Positions 1 through 5,131 of a stretch of 7,039 nt of DNA are shown here, one piece after another. The notes under the pieces are model-generated. The model worked only from the letters and a program-made list of their open reading frames with translations, made no database searches and was not told the origin of the DNA. The number at the start of each line of letters is the position of its first letter. Position 1 is the first letter of the stretch. The stretch comes from Thermoflexus sp035573655. GTDB lineage: Bacteria; Chloroflexota; Anaerolineae; Thermoflexales; Thermoflexaceae. Position numbers and translations under genes: made by a program. The stretch spans positions 1 through 7,039 of the forward strand of contig DATMAC010000346.1 of NCBI GenBank assembly GCA_035573655.1, given 5' to 3'.

Positions 1-138
1 AGCTACCCGCTCGATCCAAACGGCATGTTGATTAAAAGCCCTGGCGAGCGCCACACTCAGGCGCTTCCCCTCTCAAGCTCTCACGAAAACCCTTTGAGCT
101 GCGTTCGACCGGATCGCGTGTCTTCGCGAGGAGGACCG
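1..138. other. Upstream flank without a recognisable gene
   Basis: No conserved coding sequence is recognisable here. The frame of the first gene stays open upstream to an ATG at 25, but the extra 38 residues are rich in Ser, Pro and Arg, do not look like a domain, and lack a good ribosome binding site. A small hairpin (TCGCG at 114-118, CGCGA at 125-129, six-base loop) sits directly against the Shine-Dalgarno sequence of the first gene. No convincing -35/-10 promoter pair was found. The segment may be the end of an upstream intergenic region. Confidence 0.4.
129..134 (+). promoter_or_regulatory. Shine-Dalgarno site deciding the start of the MazG-like gene
   Basis: AGGAGG lies four bases before the ATG at 139. 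This perfect anti-16S match is why the start is placed at 139 and not at the in-frame ATG at 25. Its first base is also the last base of a 5-bp hairpin arm (114-118 with 125-129), so local pairing could modestly affect access to the site. Confidence 0.65.
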
Positions 139-435
139 ATGGACTTGCGTGCCCTTGAGCAAGCGATGGAACAATTCGTCACCGCGAAAGGCTGGTATCG
201 ACCGGATTCGCCTCGGCCCCAGACCCCTCGCAACCTGGCGATCTCGCTGGTGCTGGAGGCGGCGGAGGTGCTGGAGCTCTTCCAATGGAAGGAGGTCGCG
301 GACCGGGAGGCGCTGGCCGAAGAGCTGGCGGATGTGATGCTCTATCTGCTGCAGCTGGCCCGCCTGCATGATATCGATTTGGGCGAGGCTGTGATGGCAA
401 AATTGTCCCGAAACTATCAACGGGAATGGCCATGA
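139..435 (+). CDS. MazG-like nucleotide pyrophosphohydrolase (98 aa)
   Basis: This is a small all-alpha NTP pyrophosphatase of the MazG / dCTP-pyrophosphatase-like group. Such enzymes hydrolyse (d)NTPs to (d)NMP and pyrophosphate and are thought to clean non-canonical nucleotides from the pool. The Mg2+-binding signature is visible: E40-x2-E43 in the helix containing LEAAEVLELFQW, and E62-x2-D65 in EELADV. The segment before it (PRNLAISLVLEAAE) is typical of the family. A length of 98 aa matches single-domain members. The start at 139 is chosen for its strong AGGAGG; an ATG at 25 would add 38 unconserved-looking residues. The TGA stop overlaps the ATG of the next gene (ATGA), which implies translational coupling with the phosphoesterase. 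The cytosolic enzyme's exact nucleotide preference cannot be read from the sequence. Confidence 0.88.
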   Translation: MDLRALEQAMEQFVTAKGWYRPDSPRPQTPRNLAISLVLEAAEVLELFQWKEVADREALAEELADVMLYLLQLARLHDIDLGEAVMAKLSRNYQREWP

Positions 436-1214
436 GCGAGGGACGCCGGCTCCGCATCCTGGCGGTCTCCGATCAAGCGATGGAGGCGTTGTACACGCCA
501 CAGGCTCGGGAATGGCTCTCCCCGATCCATCTGATCCTTTCGTGTGGGGACCTACCGTATGGGTATTTAGAGTTCTTAATGGAGCTCTTCAACGCGCCGC
601 TCTTCTATGTGCATGGAAATCACGACGGGCCGGAGCTCCTTGCCGATGGACGGGTTCGCTATGCGCCGGAGGGCGGCCAGAACCTCGATGGGAAAGTGAT
701 GTGGGAGCAGGGCTTGCTGTTGGGCGGGCTGGAGGGCTCCCAACGCTATCACCCGGAGGGCCGTTATCAGTACTCCGAGGAGGAGATGTGGCTCCGGGTC
801 TTTCGTATGGTTCCGCTTTTGCTTTGGAACCAGCGTCGCTACGGGCGGGCAGTGGATCTCTTCATCGCCCATGCGCCGCCCCGCTCCATCGGCGATGGGG
901 CAGACCTGGCCCATCGGGGTTTCTCCGCTTTCCGGTGGCTGATTCAACGCTTCCGTCCCCGCTATTTTCTGCATGGACATCTGCACTTTTACGGGCCCCG
1001 TCCGATCACTCCGATCGGCCCGACCTTGGTGATCAACGTATTTCCCTATTATGTGTTGGAAATCGAGGTGAAAGATGTGGGAGACTCCGCACGGTCACGA
1101 ACCGGCAGCCGCCGAGGTCCTTGCCCGGTATCGACGGGCTCGCCTTCAGGCGATGCTCCGGAGCCTCATCGCCCGCCTGACCGGGCGTCCGAACCGGCTG
1201 CTGGCCTTCGATGA
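432..1214 (+). CDS. Calcineurin-like metallophosphoesterase, possibly with a run-on C-terminus
   Basis: This is a cytosolic metal-dependent phosphoesterase fold of about 210 residues. Counting from the ATG at 432, D14 begins the first motif, GD is at 39-40, GNHD at 62-65, HAPP begins at H147 and GHLH is at 182-185. These are the expected di-metal ligands, except that the His of the usual D-x-H motif is replaced by Ala (SDQA). The start at 432 gives an ATGA overlap with the MazG-like gene; the ATG at 426 would add two residues. The recognisable fold ends near VLEIEV (about 1070). The remaining ~48 residues are rich in Arg, Ser, Pro and Gly and overlap the next gene by 140 bases, so the tail looks like out-of-frame translation after a lost stop or an indel. 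The substrate is unknown; nucleotide, phosphodiester or protein-phosphate targets are all possible for this superfamily. Confidence 0.82.
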   Translation: MSEGRRLRILAVSDQAMEALYTPQAREWLSPIHLILSCGDLPYGYLEFLMELFNAPLFYVHGNHDGPELLADGRVRYAPEGGQNLDGKVMWEQGLLLGGLEGSQRYHPEGRYQYSEEEMWLRVFRMVPLLLWNQRRYGRAVDLFIAHAPPRSIGDGADLAHRGFSAFRWLIQRFRPRYFLHGHLHFYGPRPITPIGPTLVINVFPYYVLEIEVKDVGDSARSRTGSRRGPCPVSTGSPSGDAPEPHRPPDRASEPAAGLR

Positions 1215-2028
1215 GGTGAAAGAGAAATTGAGCTTGCGGGGCTCGGTCTACCGGGGCCTCCGTCGGGTTCCGCTGGATCACATCGTCGGCAGCGTCAACC
1301 GCTATCAGGACTTTGACCGGGCCTTCCTGCCCATCCGCCCCCATATGGCCGACCGTTGGATCGCGGTCGGCACGATCCTCTTTCAGGAGGCCAGCCTCCC
1401 GCCCGTTCGGCTCTATCAGGTGGGGGAAGCCTACTTCGTCCTGGATGGCCATCACCGGATCTCTGCGGCCCGGGCGCTGGGCTGGACGGAGATCGAGGCG
1501 GAGGTCATCGAGGTGCGGTGCCGTGTGCCGGTCGGGCCGGATCTCCAGGCGGAGGATCTGGAGATCCTCCACGAATATGAGGAATTCTTAGAACGAACCC
1601 GCCTGGATCTCCTCCGCCCGGAGGCGGACATCCGCTTCACCATCGCCGGGGGATATCACCGCCTGCTAGAGCATATCGCGGTGCATCGTTATTTCATGGG
1701 CCTCGAACAGGGCCGTGAGATCCCCGAGGACGAGGCGGTGGCCCACTGGTATGACACGGTTTATCTGCCGGTGGTGGAAACCATCCGCGAGCACCGGCTG
1801 TTGGAGGATTTCCCAGGGCGGACCGAGGCCGATCTCTATCTGTGGATCATGGATCACCTGTATTATCTCCGGGAAATCTACGGTCCAACGGTCGATCCGG
1901 AGACAGCGGCCCTCAGTTACGCGGACCAATTCGCTGCGCACCCCATTCGGCGCCTGGTGAACGAGCTTCGCCGGGCGATCGAAGCGATGGGCGACCTCCC
2001 GCCGATGGAAATCGAACCGAAGGCGTGA
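1075..2028 (+). CDS. ParB-like N-terminal domain / DUF4032-type protein (317 aa)
   Basis: The N-terminal part carries a ParB/sulfiredoxin-like fold. The segment at about 70-150 contains GSVNRYQDFDR, LPPVRLYQVGEAYFVLDG and then HHRISAARALG, the equivalent of the nucleotide-contacting motif in ParB-type proteins. The second half (about 165-275) is helical and matches what I recall of DUF4032, with WYDTVYLPVVETIREH and FPGRTEADLYLWIMDH as the strongest segments. The start at 1075 follows GAGGTGA (1065-1071) by three bases; an in-frame TGA at 1069-1071 bars any extension further upstream. No signal peptide or membrane helix is visible. The phosphoesterase frame overlaps its first 140 bases, and the pair plus the MazG-like gene appear to be one operon. 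Chromosome partitioning is not implied, since the protein lacks an evident ParB HTH centre and has no ParA partner here. Its function is unknown; regulation or nucleotide binding is possible. Confidence 0.78.
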   Translation: MWETPHGHEPAAAEVLARYRRARLQAMLRSLIARLTGRPNRLLAFDEVKEKLSLRGSVYRGLRRVPLDHIVGSVNRYQDFDRAFLPIRPHMADRWIAVGTILFQEASLPPVRLYQVGEAYFVLDGHHRISAARALGWTEIEAEVIEVRCRVPVGPDLQAEDLEILHEYEEFLERTRLDLLRPEADIRFTIAGGYHRLLEHIAVHRYFMGLEQGREIPEDEAVAHWYDTVYLPVVETIREHRLLEDFPGRTEADLYLWIMDHLYYLREIYGPTVDPETAALSYADQFAAHPIRRLVNELRRAIEAMGDLPPMEIEPKA

Positions 2029-2094
2029 AAAAGGATCCCATTCTAGGTTTGAGGGGTGGGGTGGCCGCCGAAGGCGCTCTTCTCACCCAATCGC

Positions 2095-2099
2095 GGAGG
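2095..2099 (+). promoter_or_regulatory. Shine-Dalgarno site deciding the cytochrome start
   Basis: GGAGG lies six bases before the ATG at 2106. The same frame is open upstream to a GTG at 1842 inside the previous gene, but the ribosome site and the N-terminal membrane helix that follows both support 2106. Confidence 0.7.
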
Positions 2100-2105
2100 T
2101 TGAAG

Positions 2106-2786
2106 ATGGGCGCGGAGGCTTTCTCCAGGCATCGGTGGGAGATCCGCTGGGCAAGGCTGCTTCCCATCGCGTGGTGGGGAGTCGCCCTGGGGATGCTGGG
2201 GTTGACCTTCTGGGTTCTCGTTGGTCCTGTCCGTGCCTACCAGGAGAAAGAAGCGGAGCGCGGGGCGGCCGTCTTCGCCCGCCGATGTTCCACCTGTCAC
2301 GGGGACCGGGGGCAGGGGCTGACCGATGAATGGCGGGCGACCTGGCCGCCAACCCATCAGAATTGCTGGAAAGCGAATTGCCACGGACCCCAGCCTTATC
2401 CTGAAAACGGCTTCACGCTTCCGCGCGTTGTCCCAGCCTTGATCGGGCCGAACACCCTTCGGCGGTTCGCGACGGCGGCGGATCTCTACGCTTACATCCG
2501 CGCCCGCATGCCATTCCACGCGCCGGGAAGTCTAGCGGAAGAAGACTACCGGGCGGTTACCGCCTTCCTGCTCCAACAGCATGGGATCCCGGCGGACGAT
2601 CAACCCTTTGACCCGGAAGCCGCCCAGCGGATCCCCCTTAGCCGAGCGGTTCCACGGGAGGAGGGGGTGCTCGGAAGGATCCGCCATGCGTTCAGCCCAC
2701 CGTATCTTCCCTGGTGGGCAGGGGGGATTGTTGGGTTCGCCGGCCTTTTGGGGGGAGCTCTCTGGTGGCTTCGCCGGCGCAGGTGA
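2106..2786 (+). CDS. Membrane-anchored cytochrome c with a CxxCH and a C-x4-CH motif (226 aa)
   Basis: This is an electron-transfer protein expected on the outer face of the cytoplasmic membrane. A positively charged N-terminus leads into a hydrophobic helix at about 18-40 with no obvious signal-peptidase site, so the helix is probably an anchor. The covalent haem site CSTCH is at 61-65, and a second cysteine pair, C87-x4-C92-H93 (CWKANCH), follows 21 residues later. M135 in RMPFHAPGSL is the likely distal haem ligand. The segment YRAVTAFLLQQHG (148-160) is the typical last cytochrome c helix. A second hydrophobic helix at about 203-221 ends in RRRR, which would place the C-terminus in the cytoplasm. 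The protein may hold one or two haems. It stands alone between the ParB-like gene (77-base gap) and a repeat cluster, so its redox partner is not shown; a menaquinol-linked respiratory complex is a reasonable inference. Confidence 0.85.
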   Translation: MGAEAFSRHRWEIRWARLLPIAWWGVALGMLGLTFWVLVGPVRAYQEKEAERGAAVFARRCSTCHGDRGQGLTDEWRATWPPTHQNCWKANCHGPQPYPENGFTLPRVVPALIGPNTLRRFATAADLYAYIRARMPFHAPGSLAEEDYRAVTAFLLQQHGIPADDQPFDPEAAQRIPLSRAVPREEGVLGRIRHAFSPPYLPWWAGGIVGFAGLLGGALWWLRRRR

Positions 2787-2808
2787 ACGGGTGAGATCGT
2801 TCCGATTT

Positions 2809-3037
2809 GTGGGCGCCCAGGGGCAGACACAAGGCCTGCCCCGACAAGGGGCGCTCGCCTCCTGGATGTAGGGGCACCCCTTGTGGGTGCCCTAACGTGG
2901 GCGCCCAGGGGCAGGCATAAGGCCTGCGCATCCTGATGTGGGGGCACCCCTTGTGGGTGCCCTGGTGGGTAGGCACAAGGCCTGCCCCTACAAAGGGTAT
3001 TCGCATATTCCGTAAAGGCATCCCTGGTGGATGCCCT
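2809..3037. repeat. Array of three composite units, each of two opposed hairpins
   Basis: Most of the gap between the cytochrome and tsaE genes is degenerate repeat. Three hairpins of type A (2820-2842, 2908-2930, 2966-2988) have arms like GGGGCAGG and CCTGCCCC around a loop CACAAGG or CATAAGG. Each is followed by a type B hairpin (2870-2893, 2940-2963, 3014-3037) with arms like GGGCACC and GGTGCCC around CCTTGTG or CCTGGTG. Read on the opposite strand, B has the same layout as A, with the two inner stem pairs swapped from G-C to C-G. The A-B order repeats three times in units of about 85, 67 and 73 bases, and the first two units also share GTGGGCGCCC before A. This resembles REP/REPIN-like intergenic repeats. 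No T-run follows any hairpin, so these are not classic terminators. Confidence 0.85.
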
Positions 3038-3057
3038 CCACATCGCCGGGGGGCTGA

Positions 3058-3549
3058 ATGGTCGCAGTGCGGGTTCTGGAGCGGGTATCCATGAACGAAG
3101 CGATGACACGGCGGATGGGAGCCGCTTTAGGGCGCCGGCTTCAGCCCGGCGACATTGTCGCCGTTCAAGGCCCGCTGGGGGCCGGGAAGACTCGGTTCAT
3201 CCAGGGTTTGGCAGAGGGCCTCGGGATCACCGAACCGGTTCAAAGCCCGTCGTTCATCCTGATCCAGGCGTATCCGCTGCCCGAGGGAGGGAAGTTTTAT
3301 CACGTCGATCTTTACCGGCTGGAAGACCCGAACGCGGTGTGGTCCCTGGGCTTATGGGATCTGTTTGAAGAGCCGGCGATCATCGCCATCGAGTGGCCGG
3401 AGCGAGCGGCCGGGTTGCTCCTCGAGCCCTATCTTCGGGTGACGATCCTCCCCGCCGGGGAGACCATGCGCTGCATCCGGATCGAAGCCGTAGGGGATTT
3501 CCCCCTCGAGCGTCTGGAGGCGCTTCGAGCGTTAGAGGGCGTAGACTGA
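3058..3549 (+). CDS. tsaE: TsaE, tRNA t6A biosynthesis ATPase (163 aa)
   Basis: TsaE is the P-loop ATPase that works with TsaB and TsaD to transfer threonylcarbamoyl from threonylcarbamoyl-AMP to A37 of ANN-decoding tRNAs; its ATP hydrolysis is thought to reset the complex. The Walker A motif GPLGAGKT is at 38-45. The family's SPSF (63-66), HVDLYRL (82-88) and EWPER (112-116) motifs are all present in order. The length is close to the usual 150-165 aa. The start at 3058 has a G-rich sequence just upstream; an alternative ATG at 3091 (residue 12) would still leave an intact fold. It is the first gene of a tsaE-tsaB-rimI run and lies 20 bases after the last repeat hairpin, so any promoter probably lies in or near the repeats. 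Confidence 0.95.
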   Translation: MVAVRVLERVSMNEAMTRRMGAALGRRLQPGDIVAVQGPLGAGKTRFIQGLAEGLGITEPVQSPSFILIQAYPLPEGGKFYHVDLYRLEDPNAVWSLGLWDLFEEPAIIAIEWPERAAGLLLEPYLRVTILPAGETMRCIRIEAVGDFPLERLEALRALEGVD

Positions 3550-3640
3550 ACCTGCTCCCTCAGCAAAACCCGCATCCTTGGGGAAACGAGCGCCCAGGAA
3601 GATATCTTTCAGCCGCGAGGCTGGGTGGGGGGATTTCGAG

Positions 3641-4321
3641 GTGAAGGAGAACCGGGGCTACCTGCTGGCGTTGGACACCGCGACCTTAGGGCTGGCTCTG
3701 GCGATCTCCGATGGGGCGGAGTGGGTAGCCGTGGCCTACTGGCGGACGGCGGACCGGCACACGGCGGATCTGATCCAGCGCTGCCAGGATATGATGGCGA
3801 AGGCCCATCTGACCCCCGAGGATCTGGTCGCCGTGGCGGTGGTGAGCGGGCCGGGCTCGTTCACCGGGCTGCGGGCTGGGATCGCGGCGGCCAAGGGATT
3901 GGCAATGGCGCTGGATCGCCCGTTGTTCGGGGTTGGGACAGAGGAAGCCATGCTGGCGGATCTTCCCCCTTGGATGGAAACTCTGAATGTGATCCTTCCG
4001 GCCGGGAGGGGGCGGTTGGCGTTGCGCCGGTACCGGTGGGCGGAGCGATGGGTGCCGGAGGGAGAACCTGTGCTGACGACCGCGGAGGCGCTGGTCGCTT
4101 CCTGGACCCCTGGGGTTTGGCTGGTCGGGGAATGGACCACGCGCGATCATGGAGTGCTGGCACGGCCTCCCATCGCGGCCTGGTTAGTTCCCCGGGATGG
4201 GCCATCCCGGGCGATGGGAGCGGCCCGGCTGGCCTGGGCCCGATATCAGGCGGGAGAACGGCCGGACCCGGCCATGCTGCGCCCGACCTATCTGCGCACT
4301 CCCAGCGTCCCCGAGGGGTAA
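3641..4321 (+). CDS. tsaB: TsaB, t6A biosynthesis scaffold protein (226 aa)
   Basis: TsaB (formerly YeaZ) is the ASKHA-fold partner that dimerises with the catalytic subunit TsaD and binds TsaE. The N-terminal phosphate-binding-type strand LLALDTATLGLALAISDG starts at residue 8, and the family hallmark SGPGSFTGLRAG is at 69-80. AKGLAMALDRPLFGV follows, and the C-terminus has the usual PTYLR. The GTG at 3641 is chosen because it places the first strand at the normal distance from the start and follows a G-rich run at 3625-3632; a TTG at 3578 would add 21 residues with no family resemblance. No TsaD gene is in the window, so the catalytic partner must be elsewhere. The gap to tsaE is 91 bases. 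Confidence 0.93.
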   Translation: MKENRGYLLALDTATLGLALAISDGAEWVAVAYWRTADRHTADLIQRCQDMMAKAHLTPEDLVAVAVVSGPGSFTGLRAGIAAAKGLAMALDRPLFGVGTEEAMLADLPPWMETLNVILPAGRGRLALRRYRWAERWVPEGEPVLTTAEALVASWTPGVWLVGEWTTRDHGVLARPPIAAWLVPRDGPSRAMGAARLAWARYQAGERPDPAMLRPTYLRTPSVPEG

Positions 4322-4403
4322 GTCGGAAGGGCCAGCCGAGGACCTGCCCTCCAGGCCCTCCCTCGTCTGCTCCTTCGGGGGCTGGGCCGAGCCTGAAGGA
4401 CGT

Positions 4404-4410
4404 GAGGTGA
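4404..4410 (+). promoter_or_regulatory. Shine-Dalgarno site deciding the rimI start
   Basis: GAGGTGA ends two bases before the ATG at 4413, so its GAGG core is about five bases from the start. The frame is open upstream to 4197, inside tsaB, but that extension is Arg/Pro/Gly-rich overlap translation. A weak hairpin (CCTTC 4372-4376 with GAAGG 4395-4399, inner GGCT with AGCC) ends just before this site. Confidence 0.55.
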
Positions 4411-4412
4411 AA

Positions 4413-5027
4413 ATGCCTGCCCTGAAGATCCCGGAGTCGGTGCCTTTCCAAATCGACCCGATGCGGTGGGAAGACATCACAGAGGTGATGGAGATCGAGC
4501 GGCGCGCGTTTTCCATGCCATGGCCGATACGCGCGTACGAGCAGGAGCTCCTGCGGAACCCGAATGCCCATTACTTGGTCCTACGGCCCCGCGAGGTCCG
4601 CACAGCGGTGCCTGCTCTTCCTCCACAACGGTTGCCGATCCTGGGTTACGGGGGCTTCTGGCTGGTGCCGGATGAGGCCCATGTCAGCACCATCGCCATC
4701 GATGCGCCATGGCGGGGCCGCGGCCTGGGGGAGCTGATGTTTCTGGCCCTGGTCGAGGAAGCCATCGCCCTGGGCGCCAACCTGATCACCTTGGAGGTCC
4801 GGGCCTCCAACTTCGTGGCCCAGAACCTCTATCGAAAGTTCGGGCTGGAGATCACGGGCCGCCGGCCGCGCTATTATCGGGATAACAATGAGGATGCCCT
4901 GCTGATGACGGTGGAGGGGGTGCGCTCCCCCGCTTATCGGGAGCGGCTGGAGGCGCTGAAGGCCCAGCTTTGGGCCCGGTTGCGATCCGCCGGTCCGATT
5001 CCCATCCACCGCTCCGGGACGAACTGA
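4413..5027 (+). CDS. rimI: RimI-type GNAT N-acetyltransferase (204 aa)
   Basis: This is a GNAT-fold acetyltransferase. RimI proteins use acetyl-CoA to acetylate N-terminal amino groups, classically of ribosomal protein S18. The N-terminal segment MRWEDITEVMEIERRAFSMPW (17-37) is typical of the family. The acetyl-CoA pyrophosphate loop is RGRGLG (101-106). LEVRASN (127-133), AQNLYRKFGL (136-145) and RPRYYRDNNEDALLM (151-165) follow in the expected order. Two features are longer than in the ~150-aa enterobacterial enzyme: a Pro-rich insertion at about 59-75 and a 35-40 residue C-terminal tail, partly helical. Its position next to tsaB matches many bacterial genomes. The gene name follows this context and the motifs; substrate specificity could differ from S18. 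Confidence 0.85.
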   Translation: MPALKIPESVPFQIDPMRWEDITEVMEIERRAFSMPWPIRAYEQELLRNPNAHYLVLRPREVRTAVPALPPQRLPILGYGGFWLVPDEAHVSTIAIDAPWRGRGLGELMFLALVEEAIALGANLITLEVRASNFVAQNLYRKFGLEITGRRPRYYRDNNEDALLMTVEGVRSPAYRERLEALKAQLWARLRSAGPIPIHRSGTN

Positions 5028-5131
5028 GAGGCGGTGGGCGGGAGCATTCCCCTTTCCCCCTAAGGGAAAACGGCACGGAAGGGCGGCGGGGCCATCTGAC
5101 CTGAACCCCACACTTCAGCGAGGGATGGCCG
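5028..5131. other. Gap between rimI and the HAD gene with a short palindrome
   Basis: This 104-base gap contains a 6-bp inverted repeat, TTTCCC (5053-5058) and GGGAAA (5064-5069), with a five-base loop. No T-run follows on the + strand, so it is a poor terminator. The HAD gene's weak AGGGA (5121-5125) is at the downstream end. No promoter was recognised. Confidence 0.35.

Noticed and set aside
1033..1572. 179-residue open frame on the - strand under the ParB-like gene
   Set aside because: Antisense of a well-supported gene, with no family resemblance and no start signal.
1075..2028. Chromosome-partitioning role (parB) for the ParB-like gene
   Set aside because: No ParA neighbour, no parS-like site noticed, and no evident central HTH domain; only the N-terminal fold is ParB-like.
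2809..3037. CRISPR array
   Set aside because: Units are palindromic, degenerate and unevenly spaced (88- and 70-base steps), with no identical repeats, unique spacers or cas genes.
2581..3109. Open frames on both strands crossing the repeat array
   Set aside because: They arise from translating the G/C-rich repeats (repeated Leu-Pro-Leu-Gly-Ala-His type segments) and show no domain or ribosome site.
3578..3640. TTG-started N-terminal extension of TsaB
   Set aside because: The 21 extra residues do not resemble TsaB, which normally begins a few residues before the LALDTAT strand; the GTG at 3641 fits better.
3625..4410. 261-residue open frame on the + strand overlapping tsaB
   Set aside because: It is longer than tsaB but dominated by Gly, Arg, Ala and Pro with no domain; the other frame has clear TsaB motifs.
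3861..4571. 236-residue open frame on the - strand over tsaB and rimI
   Set aside because: Pro/Arg-rich antisense shadow typical of GC-rich coding DNA; no ribosome site or recognisable motif.
5053..5069. Rho-independent terminator after rimI
   Set aside because: The stem is only six pairs, AT/GC mixed, and is followed by A residues with no T-run on the + strand.
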